Of a stretch of 64,000 bases of DNA, positions 25,801 through 37,859 are shown piece after piece; the stretch's first letter is position 1, and each line of letters opens with the position of its first letter. The stretch covers positions 440,563-504,562 of the forward strand of contig NW_024104437.1 in the NCBI RefSeq assembly GCF_003945595.2. The letters are read 5' to 3'. Both the position numbers and the translations under genes were made by a program. Under the pieces are notes generated by a model. The model did not search any database. It was not told where the DNA came from and saw nothing but the letters and a program-made list of their open reading frames with translations. The DNA comes from Pipra filicauda. Lineage: Eukaryota; Chordata; Aves; Passeriformes; Pipridae.

Positions 25801-26148
25801 GTCTGTGTGAAGCTGCACACAGGGTGCAGGGAGCTCAGTTAAATGAGCGCTTTTCACCTGAGACAGCTCTGTACTTGCCTCTGCCAGTCTGTGGATGAAC
25901 AGGTCTGGCTGCCTGCGGACTTAATATTCCCCAGGCTTGCACAGATCTCTTCCTTAATGTTCTCTAATGGATAAATGCCAGCACAGTGCAGTAGATAAAT
26001 ATGTGCTACCAGTACACTGAAGATCAGGCATTCATACTTAAGGCTTATTTTCCTCATTTGTTACTTACTTAACTAGAGAAAGTAAAGAGAAAAGGTGTAA
26101 GAGGCAGAGTATTTTTTGGAGGAATAGCAGTAGTAATAACAAATCAGT

Positions 26149-27243
26149 TGTAGTGGGTTTCTGTGGTTGGGTTTTGGTAGTGGGGGGACTACAGGGGTGG
26201 CTTCTGTTAGAAGCCTCCCTTGTCCTGTGGAGCCAATGCCAGTCGGCTCCAGGATGGACTTCCTGCCACTGGCCAAGGCCAAGCCAATTAGGAGTCACAG
26301 TAATGCCTCTGTGATAACATATTTAAGAACAGAAGATTGTTGCACAGAAGAAATTCCAGCCAGGGAAGAGCAGAGTGAGAACATGGGAACAACAAGGTAG
26401 ACACCAAAGTCAGTGCAGAAGGAGGGACAGGAGGTGCTCCAGGCGCCGGAGCTGTGGCTCCTGCAGCCCGTGGTGCAGACCATGGTGGAGCAGCTGTGCC
26501 CCTGCAGCCCATGGAGGACCATCGGGGTGCAGAAACCCACCTGCAGCCCATGGAAGAGCCCATGTTGGAGCAGGTGGATTCATGAAGGAGGTTGTGACCC
26601 TGTGGGAGGCCCAAGATGGAGCAGGGTCCTGCTGGGGACCTACAGGCCATAGAGAGGGAAGCCTGTGCTGGAGCAGGTTTTTCCTGGGTAGGACTTGTGG
26701 TCCCTGTGGGGGACCCACATCGTTACAGCTCATTCGTGAAGGACTGCACCCCATGGAGGAGTGACCCACGGGACAGCAGTTTGGGAAGAACTGCTGCCCA
26801 AGAGATGGACTCAGCCTGGAGAGGTCCATCGAGGACTGTCTCCCGTAGGAGGGACCCCATGGGAGCAAGGGAAGGACTCTTCTCCCTGAGCAGTGGCAGA
26901 AACAACAACTGACTGTAACCCCCATTCCACGTCTCCCTGCAGTGCTGGGGGGGAGGAGGGAGAAGATGGAAGGAAGGAGGGGTGAGGGGAAGGTGTTTTA
27001 AGACTGTTTTATTTCTCACTCTTTGTCTCTTGTCCTGTCAGTAATAAATTTAAGTACTATCCCCACTTTGAGTCTGTTTTACCCGTGAAAGTAATCAGTA
27101 AGTGACCTCTCCCAGCTGTTATCTCAACTCATAAATCCTTAGCTGTTTTTTTTTCTCTCTCCTCTGTCCAGTTGCAGAGAGAGAGAGAGAGAGAGAGTGG
27201 CTTTAGTGGGTACTTGGTATCTGGCCAGGGTCAACCCACTACA
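26149..27243 (+). mobile_element. Complete solo LTR, ERVL-like (LTR copy 1)
   Basis: The termini form an 11-bp inverted repeat: TGTAGTGGGTT at the left end and AACCCACTACA at the right. They are flanked by a 5-bp near-duplication, TCAGT (26144-26148) and TCAGC (27244-27248), which suits an ERVL-type integrase. Inside are CCAAT boxes near 26232 and 26283, a TATA-like ATATTTAAG at 26319-26327, a GC-rich body with repeated CTGCAGCCCATGG phrases, and AATAAA at 27043-27048. The 1095-bp length and absence of a primer-binding site and genes indicate a solo LTR left by LTR-LTR recombination. Open frames of up to 171 codons over this region come from its GC-rich body and are not host genes. A diverged relative lies inverted at 39977-40909. 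Confidence 0.9.
27177..27197. repeat. (GA)n microsatellite inside LTR copy 1
   Basis: About ten GA units lie near the LTR 3' end. The corresponding part of the minus-strand copy lacks a comparable run, so the repeat expanded in this copy or its close lineage. Confidence 0.85.
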
Positions 27244-27248
27244 TCAGC

Positions 27249-29396
27249 CTAGTTATTGAACTGTTCAGAGCTGTCAGAAGGTAAGAATTTCCTGTTTGTT
27301 TTTGATGGCAAATGGGGAAGGCAATCTATTCCCCCTTTTAGCCTCTTGCTCTTGAGAGAGCTCACCCTTTCAGCAGAGAATTTGAGTGATAGAACTCATA
27401 TAGGCTTCAAAAAGATCAGATGGAGATGCCAATGTCTTTATAGAGATGACATCCTGAAGCTGGGTTGGTCGTTGTGTCTGTTTAATGGAACATCACCCAG
27501 CCATTGGATGAGTTCTAAACAGTTGCCTTGATAGCCTTTTCCTAGAAGAGGGACCACAGTACATGAAATCCAAAAGCTGCTCAGTGAGTTCATCAGGGGT
27601 CTAACAAGCAGTTTGCAGAAATTGCTTGAGCTTGATTTTAGGCAGATTTATGCTTTGGGAGTTTTTTCAAGTTCTAGTTACTACAGGAAACCCATTGCTC
27701 AACTTTTTGAATGACAGTAAGTAAATGCACATAAACAGTTTTCCTCCCTCACTGCCCCGTACTTTTGTTACTTCAGGCAGACAGCTAAATGGGATATGCA
27801 AAAATCCTACAGTCATGTTCTGTGAAGTGCTCACAAAAGCAGAATGCTTAAACATTTCACCTCCTCACTATAATGAAAAGAAAAGAGCAGACAAATATGG
27901 CTGGGAAAAGCATGGCACATACATAAACCCCAGTATAAAACATAACTGCTTGGTCGAGTCTTTTGAGAGAAATGACTTCAGCTCAGTATCTCTGATAACA
28001 GCATTCATCTCTGCACACAGCTTCTAGCCTATGGATGAGAATAGGTTTGGAGGAATGTTTCCTGCCTTTATAGCAGATACACTAGAAGAAGTTTGAATTA
28101 AGTAATTATAGAGCCAACTCTGTGGACCAATAGAATAGCATGAAATAGCATTACTTCAGAAAGCCTACATATTGTTGGTAAAAAATTCAGGATTTTTCTT
28201 CTTTCATTAGACAAAATGTCAACAGAAGTTTGGAGGCCTTCAACTTTGGAGTTTTATTATGGTTCATACTGAACTAAGAAACTTGCTGAAATTGTGATCT
28301 GAGTTTGAAGGGGGGGAGGAACACAGATGTCTCCTGTAAAGTTGGTTATTCTCCAAAAGTCGTGAGTTTTGTTTCTACACTAACTTTACAAATGTAGCTA
28401 GGATTTTATAAATAGATATCATATGAAATGCAACATGGCCTGTGAAATTGGAGCAGCTCTTGGTCTAACCTCCAAAAGACTCATTTGGTTTAGCTAAACC
28501 TTGCCAAGTCAGGAGCTGATTTGAAGGCAATTACCAAGCCATATGTTGTCCTTATCTTAACACAAACAAAACCCGTTCTTTTATAACACAGCTCCTGCAC
28601 TATCACGTGTTCCTTCACAGAACACAGCCCAGTCTCACACCAGTGGTTGTTTCCCTTTTGGCTGTGCCCACCTCTGCCTGCAGACCCCGGCCTGCTGGCT
28701 GGCTCTGCTGCCCTCCTTTCAAGCATGTTTTGGCTTGGCAGCCTCCACACGTATCCAGCTCCCTGGGTGAGATGCCATATGAACCGTTGCCCGTAGCACA
28801 GGAAAGGAGAAGCAGGAAGGTGTGATTATTAAAGTCAGTGACCACTGCCTGCACCCATACATCCCGAGGCCCCAGGGTGCAGGTCACATGTGAAGTATTA
28901 TAAAGTTATGATGATGGTTAAGGGGAAATGCCAACTGGCCTATAGTCCAGAATAACCCAACACATGAACATGGCTTTGCTTCTGCTGTGTGCTGAGCTTT
29001 AGGGAACATATGTTATTAACATGGCTAATAAAAGAGATGTCATGATAGTTTTGTTAATATTTTATGTGCAGGGAGTTCAGTAAACTGTGGACAAATCTTG
29101 GGAACCAGGCACGGAGCGTGTGTATCGTGCAAAGAAATTGTCTTTAAGCAGAAACTATTTTGACCAGCTACCTGTAACCCAGAAATCTCAGATGGAAAAT
29201 TACATTTAAGAAGTGCTTTTGACAAGTGCTGTTTTCTTGGTGTAAAAAGAAGAAAAACATGCTGAAAGCAGTGGCATATGTAATTTGTTTTGGATTCATT
29301 GCAAATCAGCTAATGCTTTCTTCCACAGGTTCCTTCAGTGGTAAGACAGTAGCTGAGAAAGGCAGCAGTACAGACTCATAGGACTAACCTGTAGAA
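27249..29396. other. Unique non-coding sequence
   Basis: No gene was recognised. The segment 28600-28890 is locally GC-richer with short overlapping open frames on both strands, but shows no CpG enrichment, no strong splice-site pair and no known motif. Confidence 0.45.
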
Positions 29397-29536
29397 ATTA
29401 GAGAAAGAAGAAAGAATAAGAAAGAAAGGAAAGAAGGAAAGGAAGAGGGGAGGAAAGAAAGAGGGAAAGAAAGGGAAGGAAAGGAAGGAAGGGAAGGAAG
29501 AGGGAGAGACAGAGAAAGAAAAAGAAAGAAAGAAAA

Positions 29537-29592
<56 letters not shown>

Positions 29593-29704
29593 AAAAGAAA
29601 GAAAGGAAAGAAAGAAAGATGAAAGAAAGAAAAGAAAGAAAGGAAAGAAAGAAAGAAAGATGAAAGAAAGAAAAGAAAGAAAGGAAAGAAAGAAAGAAAG
29701 ATGA

Positions 29705-29760
<56 letters not shown>

Positions 29761-29790
29761 AAAGAAAGGAAGAAAAGAAAGAAAGAAGAG
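29397..29790. repeat. Long (GAAA)n polypurine microsatellite with 41-bp higher-order unit
   Basis: About 390 bp of almost pure purine on the plus strand: GAAA units with GGAA and AAAAG variants. Single T residues at 29620, 29661 and 29702 mark a 41-bp period. The units 29620-29660 and 29661-29701 are identical. The minus-strand frames of 139-146 codons (Ser/Phe/Leu-rich) are translations of the repeat, not genes. Such mirror-symmetric polypurine can form triplex H-DNA and is usually hypervariable. Confidence 0.95.
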
Positions 29791-29799
29791 AGCATGTAG

Positions 29800-30774
29800 C
29801 CCTTCCCTAGTGAATAAATATAATATTTTCCTCTCCACTACTTTGTACAGCTAGGGTTTTATTGTTCATTCATTTGCAAAGAAACACATGTTCTTTCTCA
29901 TGAGGCCAGAAAGAGTTTACAAAGCCCCTTAATAAATACATTTTATAAAAAAGCCAATACTACCATGCTACTGCAAGACCTCAACAGAAATACTGTGTTT
30001 TCTGAAGTCTCATGCAAAATGCAAACTTATGTTTAGCACAGACAATATTTACACTACAATGTATTTCTAGAAATCAGCCTGTTGATGGTAGGGATCCAGG
30101 TGCAGAACTTGAAGGATTAGGCTCAGCCTTCATCATTGCCAAGATTTTCTGTCTGACTAGGAGTAAGTTCCAATTGTAAGGTTTTACATTTAAATTGGGA
30201 TGATGATATTGCTGAATGTCCTGCATGTGCACTGCAATCATGTTTCAGTAATGGGCACAAATTGGGAACATCTCTTACCAATTCCATTCCTATCCTATCC
30301 AGTCCTACCTTATGCTATTTGCAACACCGTCTTCCTTTTCAGATGACTGAATACACCAATGCACAGTTTGCTATCAATAAACATTACATGGTCTTTAGCA
30401 CTGGGGAAGGTACAATTCCTTTAAAGTTATGGTGGAAGGCCCTTGAGAAGCCTGTGCCTTGACTGCTAACATGGGATGTTAACAGGAAAATAACTTATAA
30501 TGCCAGCTAAATAATTTATTCTAAAAGGTATTATATACAGCTACAGGGTATTTTTTATTTTCTTCTCTACTTTGAGAAGTCGAACCAAACAATCTTCAAT
30601 ATCCATTGTCCTACTGATTTTAAAAACAGATGCTTTCCAATATATATGTTATTTTTCAAAGACTCTAAACAATTTCTGTTTGAAAAGTTTTATCAATTAA
30701 TCTTAAATTGGGAAAATGCATTATTTGATCTATCTAATTTAAATAGATCATGAGAGATAACTGTATAGATATTT
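29800..30774. other. Unique non-coding sequence
   Basis: AT-rich with no recognisable gene or repeat. It includes an inverted repeat, TGATCTAT at 30726-30733 and ATAGATCA at 30743-30750, with a 9-base loop. Confidence 0.5.
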
Positions 30775-30862
30775 ATAGCTAGGAAGAACCATTCTGATCA
30801 AGTAGTCCAACTTTATGCATATCTCTAAACACAGAATTTCACCTGATAATACCTAAAGCAGA
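30775..30862 (-). mobile_element. Ancient CR1-type LINE 3'-end relic
   Basis: The plus strand reads AGGAAGAACCATTCTGATCA, AGTAGTCCAACTT and ACAGAATTTCACCTGATAAT. It follows the reversed 3' UTR of old sauropsid CR1 elements (agaagggaccattatgatcatctagtctgacct...agaatttcaccc). The position of each phrase is preserved but many substitutions have accumulated. It is therefore older than the 33-34 kb CR1 copies. Confidence 0.5.
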
Positions 30863-32942
30863 GGGAATTATTTTTCCTTACTATGTTAGCAAACATCATT
30901 AGGCCTAAGAACCTCAATAGAATTTGAGTAGATCTTTATGAAAAATTTGCATCTCAATTAAAGGTGATTTAAAGATGCGCCAGTCCATCCCAGTGCTGCA
31001 GGCAGCAGAACAGTGCACATATAGGATAATTAGCAGCAAATGAGATGGTGCTTTCTCTTATGTGCCACATCTTTAAATGGAGGAGCCTCTTCTGGAAGCT
31101 CAAAACCAAGCAGAAATATGCCCTCTTTTCTTTGTCTCTCTTGTCTGTTTCCTTTCTCTAAAATGTCATTAATATGAAAATGAAATTTTTCGTTATTCAC
31201 TGCACTTGAAATGCCAATTGTGTCACAGCCCTCTTGCCACACCATGCTCTTCACTAAAATCCCCCTATCATTCCTCCTGTACAGCTTCCCACAGCCCCTG
31301 TAAGGCCACCATAACACAGGAATACATCTCAGTAATTACAAGGTCCTCTGCCACTCTCTGGCCTTGCTGCTGTGCAGAGGACAGGACACAGAAACATTTT
31401 TGTGCACTGCTGATGCTGTGTTAGGCCACATCTGGAGTGCCAGTGGGAGCATGTGGCTCCCAGGGCCAGGCTGGGGGAAGGCAAAGGTTTGCTCAGTGGC
31501 AGATGATGAGCTAACCAAGCTTCAGTGATGCTAAATTAGACTTTGGGGCATTTAAAGTAAGGAAATAAGGTGACACACAGTAATACTTGGGGAGGGGAGG
31601 AAAAAAAAATAATTAAATGTTCCCAGATTAGCAAAAGAAATTGCTGAACTAAAAGTGTGGCTTTAAAATGCCACTTTGTACGCTGGAGGTAGGAAGCTGT
31701 GTCCTGCTCTCCCATCCATTTCATTGTACAGTAATCCCATTGACTTTGTTGTAGTGTTTCATGATTTACACTCATCTGAGATAAACACAAAACCCAGTGT
31801 CTTTACAAGTCATCCATCTTTGTTTGTGGAGAGCTACGTGTGAGAGAAACAGCTCAGCCATGCGTAAGGGGAAGTCATAATCTGACTGCACGATCTGCAG
31901 TGGCACATTGTATTATTAGCTCCTGAGTACTTGTTTTATAGCACAAATGGACTGAAACACACCTTTTTTTTCTTTTTCCCCAGCTTCAGAGAAACTATTT
32001 TTTCTTGCAGATCAAACTATGACAATACTCTAGGATACTAGTTTTTCTATTTTGTTCATATTTTCACATTTTATGCTGTCCTGGTATATTTTCTGCAGTG
32101 ATTTTGAGCTATGCTTATTAAAAGTGGAAAATACACTCCAAAGATGTGAAACTCTCTTTCCAGAGACCTTGATTTTTTTCCTTTCTCAAGGTCCTGAGGT
32201 AGTTATAGCCTTCACTGCCTTGCAAGATCTACGGTGTGAATTGTGAGCTCTTTAAGACGGCATCTGGTTTCAGGGAATCGTGTTTTCTACTTTGGTGTGT
32301 TTCTTTTGCTTCCATTTGCAAACATGGGAAGAATGTCAAATGATCCATTCTTTGTGTGTGCTGTTCTAAATTGTTGCTGGTTTAGAGTACACTCAAGAAT
32401 AATGTTTTTTCCTGATGTATACAGTGAGTGTACAAAGCTGCACACACACACACACACGCAAGAGATTACAATCACTTAACTTTCTTCTATATTATGCTAG
32501 TGCACTTTAGGTAGTGATCATGTAATAAACTGAAAAAGATATTACATATTATTTTATTTTAATTTAAATGAGTTTTCATACATTCACCCCCAGAGAAGGT
32601 AGAAAAATATAGAAATAGTCCAGTGGCCTATAAAAACCTTCGTATTTTCTTTTTTCTTTACACTGAAACTTCAGGTTAAAGGGGATGATCTGCGTATTGT
32701 ACACTGTAATTGCAAGGCCTGAAATCAGGAATTCCTCAGATTACTCAATTCTTGCTGCACAGAGCAAACTGGAAACAGTGTTGACCACACATTTTTGCTT
32801 TGTTTCTCCTGTAACTCTGTTCTGTGTGATGTATCCCCTCCAACTTTTACCCCCTGCCACTGACATGGCCCTACACGAGCGCCAGGAGTTTTCACCTTGC
32901 ATGTTGAACGCCTGTGGTTTCCTCTGAGCAGTAGTATCCTCC
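30863..32942. other. Unique non-coding sequence with a strong splice-acceptor-like tract
   Basis: No gene was recognised. At 31962-31983 a long pyrimidine tract ends in CCCCAG, and TTTTTTCTTGCAG follows at 31998-32010. No paired donor or convincing exon follows. A (CA)n repeat lies at 32441-32457. Sequence at 31400-31450 contains CACATCTGGAGTGCC, faintly like CR1 ORF2, but too little to call. Confidence 0.4.
32441..32457. repeat. (CA)n microsatellite
   Basis: About eight CA units. It is a short, ordinary dinucleotide repeat. Confidence 0.9.
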
Positions 32943-32943
32943 C

Positions 32944-33297
32944 ACTGTCTTCCTCTACAAGTTGACTACCTGAAGGGAAGTTCTAGCCAGGTGGGGGTTG
33001 GTCTCTTCTCTCAGGCACTCAGCAATAGGACAAGGGGGCACAGGCTTAAGCTCCGCCAGGGGAAATTTAAGTTGGATATCAGGAGAAAATTCTTTACAGA
33101 GAGAGTAATCAGGCATTGGAATGGGCTGCCCAGAGAGGTGGTGGATTCACCATCCCTGGAGATGTTTAAACGCAGATTGGACGTGGCACTGAGTGCCATG
33201 ATCTAGTAAATGGACTGGATTTGGACCAAGGGTTGGACTCGATGATCTCGGAGGTCTTTTCCAACCCAATCGATTCTATGATTCTGTGATTCTGTGA
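32944..33297 (+). mobile_element. CR1 LINE, 5'-truncated 3' end (copy 1)
   Basis: The fragment carries the C-terminal end of CR1 ORF2 and the 3' end. The open frame 32991-33206 includes the typical phrases [21 protein letters not shown] and a stop after LDVALSAMI. The 3' end closes with ATTCTATG followed by ATTCTGTG units at 33273-33297. There is no poly(A) tail, as usual for CR1. The 5' truncation is typical of incomplete reverse transcription. The remaining frame has no catalytic domain, so it cannot move. Confidence 0.93.
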
Positions 33298-34122
33298 CCT
33301 TTTCCTCACTCTGTACTCATGCAAAATTCATAACTGATAGTAATCCAAGGCCGTGACTTCTTTTCTTGTTGCATCATGCTTTGATACAGTTCTTCAGTGT
33401 TATCATCATCATATGCATAGTGAAATATATATAGCTGTATAGAAAGGTAATGCCAGACTAACATTAGTTTAGACGGTTAATTTATCCTTATAGACTTATT
33501 TTGCATTTCTCTCTCTGAAGGAAATTTCATGCCACTGCATGAAGCAGTTTTGTTGGAAAGCTGTACTAATAGTAGTGGTATCCACCTTCTGACCAATTGA
33601 TCTGTGTTACAGATTTAAAGATTGCAGCACTACAATGTCAACTCAGTTTTCACAAAGTTACTCCTTTCATAAAGAATCTTTGGAAAGATCTATAACTTTT
33701 GTATTCTGCTTTGTAATTATTTTCTGTTAGAATATGTAAATCAAGCTATAGGCCTGAGAAACTGAGCAAATCGAAGACTCGAAATAATTGACACCACAAT
33801 GAAATACAGCAGTGGGGTACAACACACTTTCTATGGCATTATTGGAGATGTTAATTTATTCTGTATCACATTTTTATTTTCAGACATTTCCTTTCTTTAA
33901 AAAAAAAACTGAACTAAAACATACTGAAACATTCTGACTACTCAGTATTAGATATTTCAAGTTAAATATCAGTAGTCCTTCCTGAATGAACCCCTGATTT
34001 TTACATGTACTAAATTTCTTCAGATTCTGCAATTTCAAAATGCTCAGAATTCTAGAAAAATGTGAACACAGGCTAAGGTGTCTTTCTTTAAGTGCTTACT
34101 TTTGAAAAATGAGGCCATCAAG
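33298..34122. other. Unique non-coding sequence between two CR1 fragments
   Basis: AT-rich with no gene or recognisable repeat. Confidence 0.5.
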
Positions 34123-34139
34123 TATATATATATATATAT
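34123..34139. repeat. (TA)n microsatellite abutting a CR1 fragment
   Basis: About eight TA units end exactly where the CR1 homology begins. It may be an expansion at the insertion junction. Confidence 0.9.
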
Positions 34140-34403
34140 CAGCAAGAAAAGAGAGCAAGATCTTAAGCTGTGCCAGGGGAGGTTTAGGTTAGATATTAGG
34201 AAGAAATTCTTTACAGAAAGCGTAATCAGGCACTGGAATGGGCTGCCAAGGGAAGTGGTGGATTCTCCGTCTTTGGAGGTTTTTAAGATGAGACTGGATG
34301 TGGCACCTAATGCCATGGTCTGGTAACCACAGCAGTGTTGGATCAAGGGTTGGACTTGATCTCGGAGATCCCTTCCAACCCAGCTGATTCTATGATTCTA
34401 TGA
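34140..34403 (+). mobile_element. CR1 LINE, 5'-truncated 3' end (copy 2)
   Basis: Starts within the last part of ORF2 (frame readable to 34326, with [19 protein letters not shown]) and ends with two ATTCTATG units at 34387-34403. It is shorter than copy 1 at 32944 and in the same orientation. The copies are truncated at different points, so they are separate insertions rather than a duplication. Confidence 0.93.
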
Positions 34404-37400
34404 TAAATATTTGGTCACAGATATGGTGCTGAAAATGCTGTTTTCTTTACTGACTTTAGATCAAGCTCTACATATCTCTTCATGGGCCAGCGTTGGTGTG
34501 TTGTAATGGTAATCCTAATTATAATAATAGATGCAGTAGTCAGTAGTCACTTTTCAGCACTGAATGGATTTTTCAGTAACTTATTGAGTCACTAATTCCT
34601 TTCATGCAGGCTATGAATAGAAGTGATTTTCCAGCACTAACCTAGAAGAAAAATAGTCTATCTGTTATCAGTTCATAAATCTATGTCTCCCAGTACTTCC
34701 AAAGTGACTGATAGTCTATTAAAAATAAATAACTTTAAAAAGTGATGTACTGCATACAGAATAAAGGTGTAGATTATATTTATACTTCATAATAGTGCAT
34801 TCTGTACACTAAAAGTAGTACTAATGATTCCCCTGTTAAAATTTCCAGCTGCAGAAACTGCAAAAGTATATATTTTATTTAAACATATTATGCACATAAT
34901 ACACCAACCAGAGTGTATTCGCCTTTTAAAAATCAAAACTAGTGGTAGTACAGATTTCTGGAATATCTCCTGAAAGTTTCTCCAGCGGTTCAGTGTCAGC
35001 CTGTAGTTTGTTAGTATTTTGTAGCTGCAGGAGCTGGCCATGTTGTTTGAGCTGGGTGCTACTGTGGGGTGTGCTAGAGGACAGGAGTGCCAATGCACGA
35101 TTTTGGTATGTGTGGGACAGTCAGTTTCGGAAGTGTTTGGTTGCCTTAAGGGACCTGAAGCAGTATGACATGAGGATTTCACATAAGAACAAATGCCTAT
35201 CCCTTATGGCCAGTGGGACTATTCCTGGAAGCACAACCTGAAGATTTAGGAGAAGCAACTGGGGGGGTGCCAGTTTGACACCTGCACCTTGCCATACATT
35301 GGCTACATTTTCTGTGCTCTGCAGTTTTCAATGAGAAATCTTAAGATACCTGAGAGGAGAAGTATTTAATGTGCTGTGGTAGTGATGAATGACTGGGCAG
35401 AGCATTCCAAACCAAAGAGCTTTATGGCTAAGAAAATGGTCTTTCTTGTAAGTCTAGGTAAGTGTCACCATACATATTTGATTTCAGAGATTTCGCTGGA
35501 AGCTAGTTTATACAGAAGAGAGAAAAATGAGATAAATAAAAGCATTAAGAAGCATATCTGTAGTCTTTCTTTACATGATTCTCTAGAGTCTGTTAAAGGT
35601 AAGATTTTATATATGGAAAAGAGCATTCTCCCTCCTCCCTTTTCTGCCGGGTAACCATTGTTCTTAAGTCGCTACTGTCTATGGCTAAAGGCAGGAATAA
35701 AGAGCATTATAACAATATTACTACTTTTTATAGTATTAAGGACTATATAAACATTATGGAGGGATATGGACTATTAGCATGTGCCTGAATGAACTACGTT
35801 TCGAAGGGCATCTTAAGACTGTGGTTAAGACTGGTTTTGCTGTCTATCCAGATAGCCAGGTAGATCCTTGAGTTACAGATTATACTCAAAAGAAAATGTG
35901 CTTGGGAATCACCAGGAGAAAAATGTAGCAGCAGGACAGTGTTTAGGTGGCTTAGTGTGTTGTCAGAGCACAGTGCCATATGCAGGTGGAGCAGTAAATG
36001 GCTTTGCAATCCTCTTGACCTTCTCTTTATGCAAGTTCTTGAAAGTCCAAGTATTAAAGTCACAACATATTCACTGGATGACCCTTAAAATGCTATTTTT
36101 AATAGGCAACTTTCATTTTTTAATATAAAGAAACCAATTTATTTTCATTAAGAAATAAATCTAAAATTCAAGAGAGATGTCGTGATAACAGACATATTAC
36201 ATGATTACATAATGTGCACATATTATTGTACTACCTGTTTTCTGAACAAAGTCATAATTCCTTTTTACTGAGATGCTAAAAATAGCTGTGGCTGTGATAT
36301 ATGTCATGAGTCATAAATCAATAAGAATGTTCTGCAAGACAGTCTATTGATTTAGTGCAATTAAAGTAAAACATCTATTTTGGACTTCTTGACTGTGTGA
36401 AAAGGGTAGCACTTTTGTCAATAGATTGTCTTTTGGATGTAGGGTTTGTTCAGTTGTAGTCCAGTATTTTTAAAGTATATTTGTTATTTTGTATGTTTGC
36501 CAATCTTAGGAGATAAGGAGACCTGGTAAAGAGGGAGGAACTAAAGAGAAGCATTTACTCAAATATGTAAATTCTTCATTTAGAGTGCAAACATACCAGT
36601 TTTTTAAGGTGTATGGCATCAGTGATAAAAATATTATCTGAGTAGTCACACAATCAATGTACAGTTGAAATGTGACAGCATAGATGAGTTTGGAAATGCA
36701 TTAATCTAACTTCTTGTTTTCAAAAAAGTGAGAGGAGCCACTGACACCATGTGGAAAACTTGGAAAGTGCCTTTTACAAAATATTTTCCAACTTGCTAGC
36801 CTGTTACATCTTTCTTTCTGACTCATCCACTGTTGTTAGGACAGGGTGAAGAGGGAATGGTAGTCCATGAGATTACAGGCTTTTAAAGGTGAAAAGGCTG
36901 TTCCTTGTGCTTAAGGCCACATCTACCACAAAAGACCATGGAGTAGGGATGACTGAGTTGGATTAAAAGAATTCATGTCAACGAAATCATACTGTCTGGT
37001 CCACAAACCTGAGAATAATAGGAGTCTGTTAACAGCAGAATACATAGTGCTTTGAAGATAAAAGTGGGCAAAGAGTGTCTGCATGCATTATTGTCTGATG
37101 GCAATAGCTTACATGTCTCTTTATGGACCAGGTCCCACACTGTAGGGCCAAAACTCTCTAAGTACAGACAAAAAATGTTCCTTATCTTTTAGCATGTGGG
37201 TATCTTCCTTTCTCAATATCTCTTTTCCTATCTGTTGATAATGTTCCTGAGAATAAATCTTCCTCTTCAACCAAATTTCATAGCAATATTTAGACCAACA
37301 CATTACATAAAACAGGATTTAGTATTACCTTCAGAAAGAGAATATCAGATGCCAAATGTACTACAGGCATTCTACAGGAGGGAAGAACACTGCTCTGGAA

Positions 37401-37859
37401 TTAAACCTTTTTCACTAAATATTCCTAGACAAAAAAATGTCCCAAATAATGTACTGGAAGAGGCAAGAAGCATAGATACATACAGAAAATTACTCAGATA
37501 TTGTTTTCTCTAAATAGAATGGTTTTGAAAGCATGGAAATACTAACAGTTTTCTAATGTCAAGAAAGATATCCACCATAGCCATCATAAATGAAACATTT
37601 TTCTTTCTCTTTCTGAAGAATATGTTTAGCAGAATTATGATTTATCATTCCTATTTGTGACAAAAACATTTGAATGAATTTTTGAAAGATTTATTAAGAC
37701 ATTCAATTCAGCTGCAAAAGAAAAAGCTGTATTAAAAATTCTTTGACTTCATTCAACTTTTTCATAAGTGAAGTGCTCTGTTTTGCTCCAGTGTGCATGT
37801 GTGCTTTAAAACCAGGTTTTCATTCATTTTCTATGTAATTATTTCAATTGTCTGCTTTC
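34404..37859. other. Unique non-coding sequence
   Basis: About 3.4 kb with no recognisable gene. Open frames on both strands (up to 131 codons at 34787-35182, minus) overlap each other and show no motif. No repeat family was recognised. Confidence 0.45.

Larger units (their letters stand above)
13333..26148. other. Long unique non-coding stretch with only small relics
   Basis: About 12.8 kb holds no supportable gene. Items of note, listed separately, are a faint ancient repeat at 14742-14870, a perfect hairpin at 15801-15820, A-tracts at 15966-15982 and 17451-17465, a TG dinucleotide repeat at 18426-18452 and a possible CR1 3' relic at 22735-22830. Local GC rises around 23160-23530 and 25560-25830 without CpG enrichment or a convincing exon. 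Confidence 0.5.

Noticed and set aside
26288..27019. Several open frames up to 171 codons on both strands
   Set aside because: All lie inside a solo LTR whose GC-rich repeated body keeps frames open. There is no retroviral protein motif, and LTRs do not normally encode one here.
29376..29838. Minus-strand open frames of 139 and 146 codons rich in Ser/Phe/Leu
   Set aside because: They are translations of the GAAA microsatellite in two frames, with no unique protein sequence.
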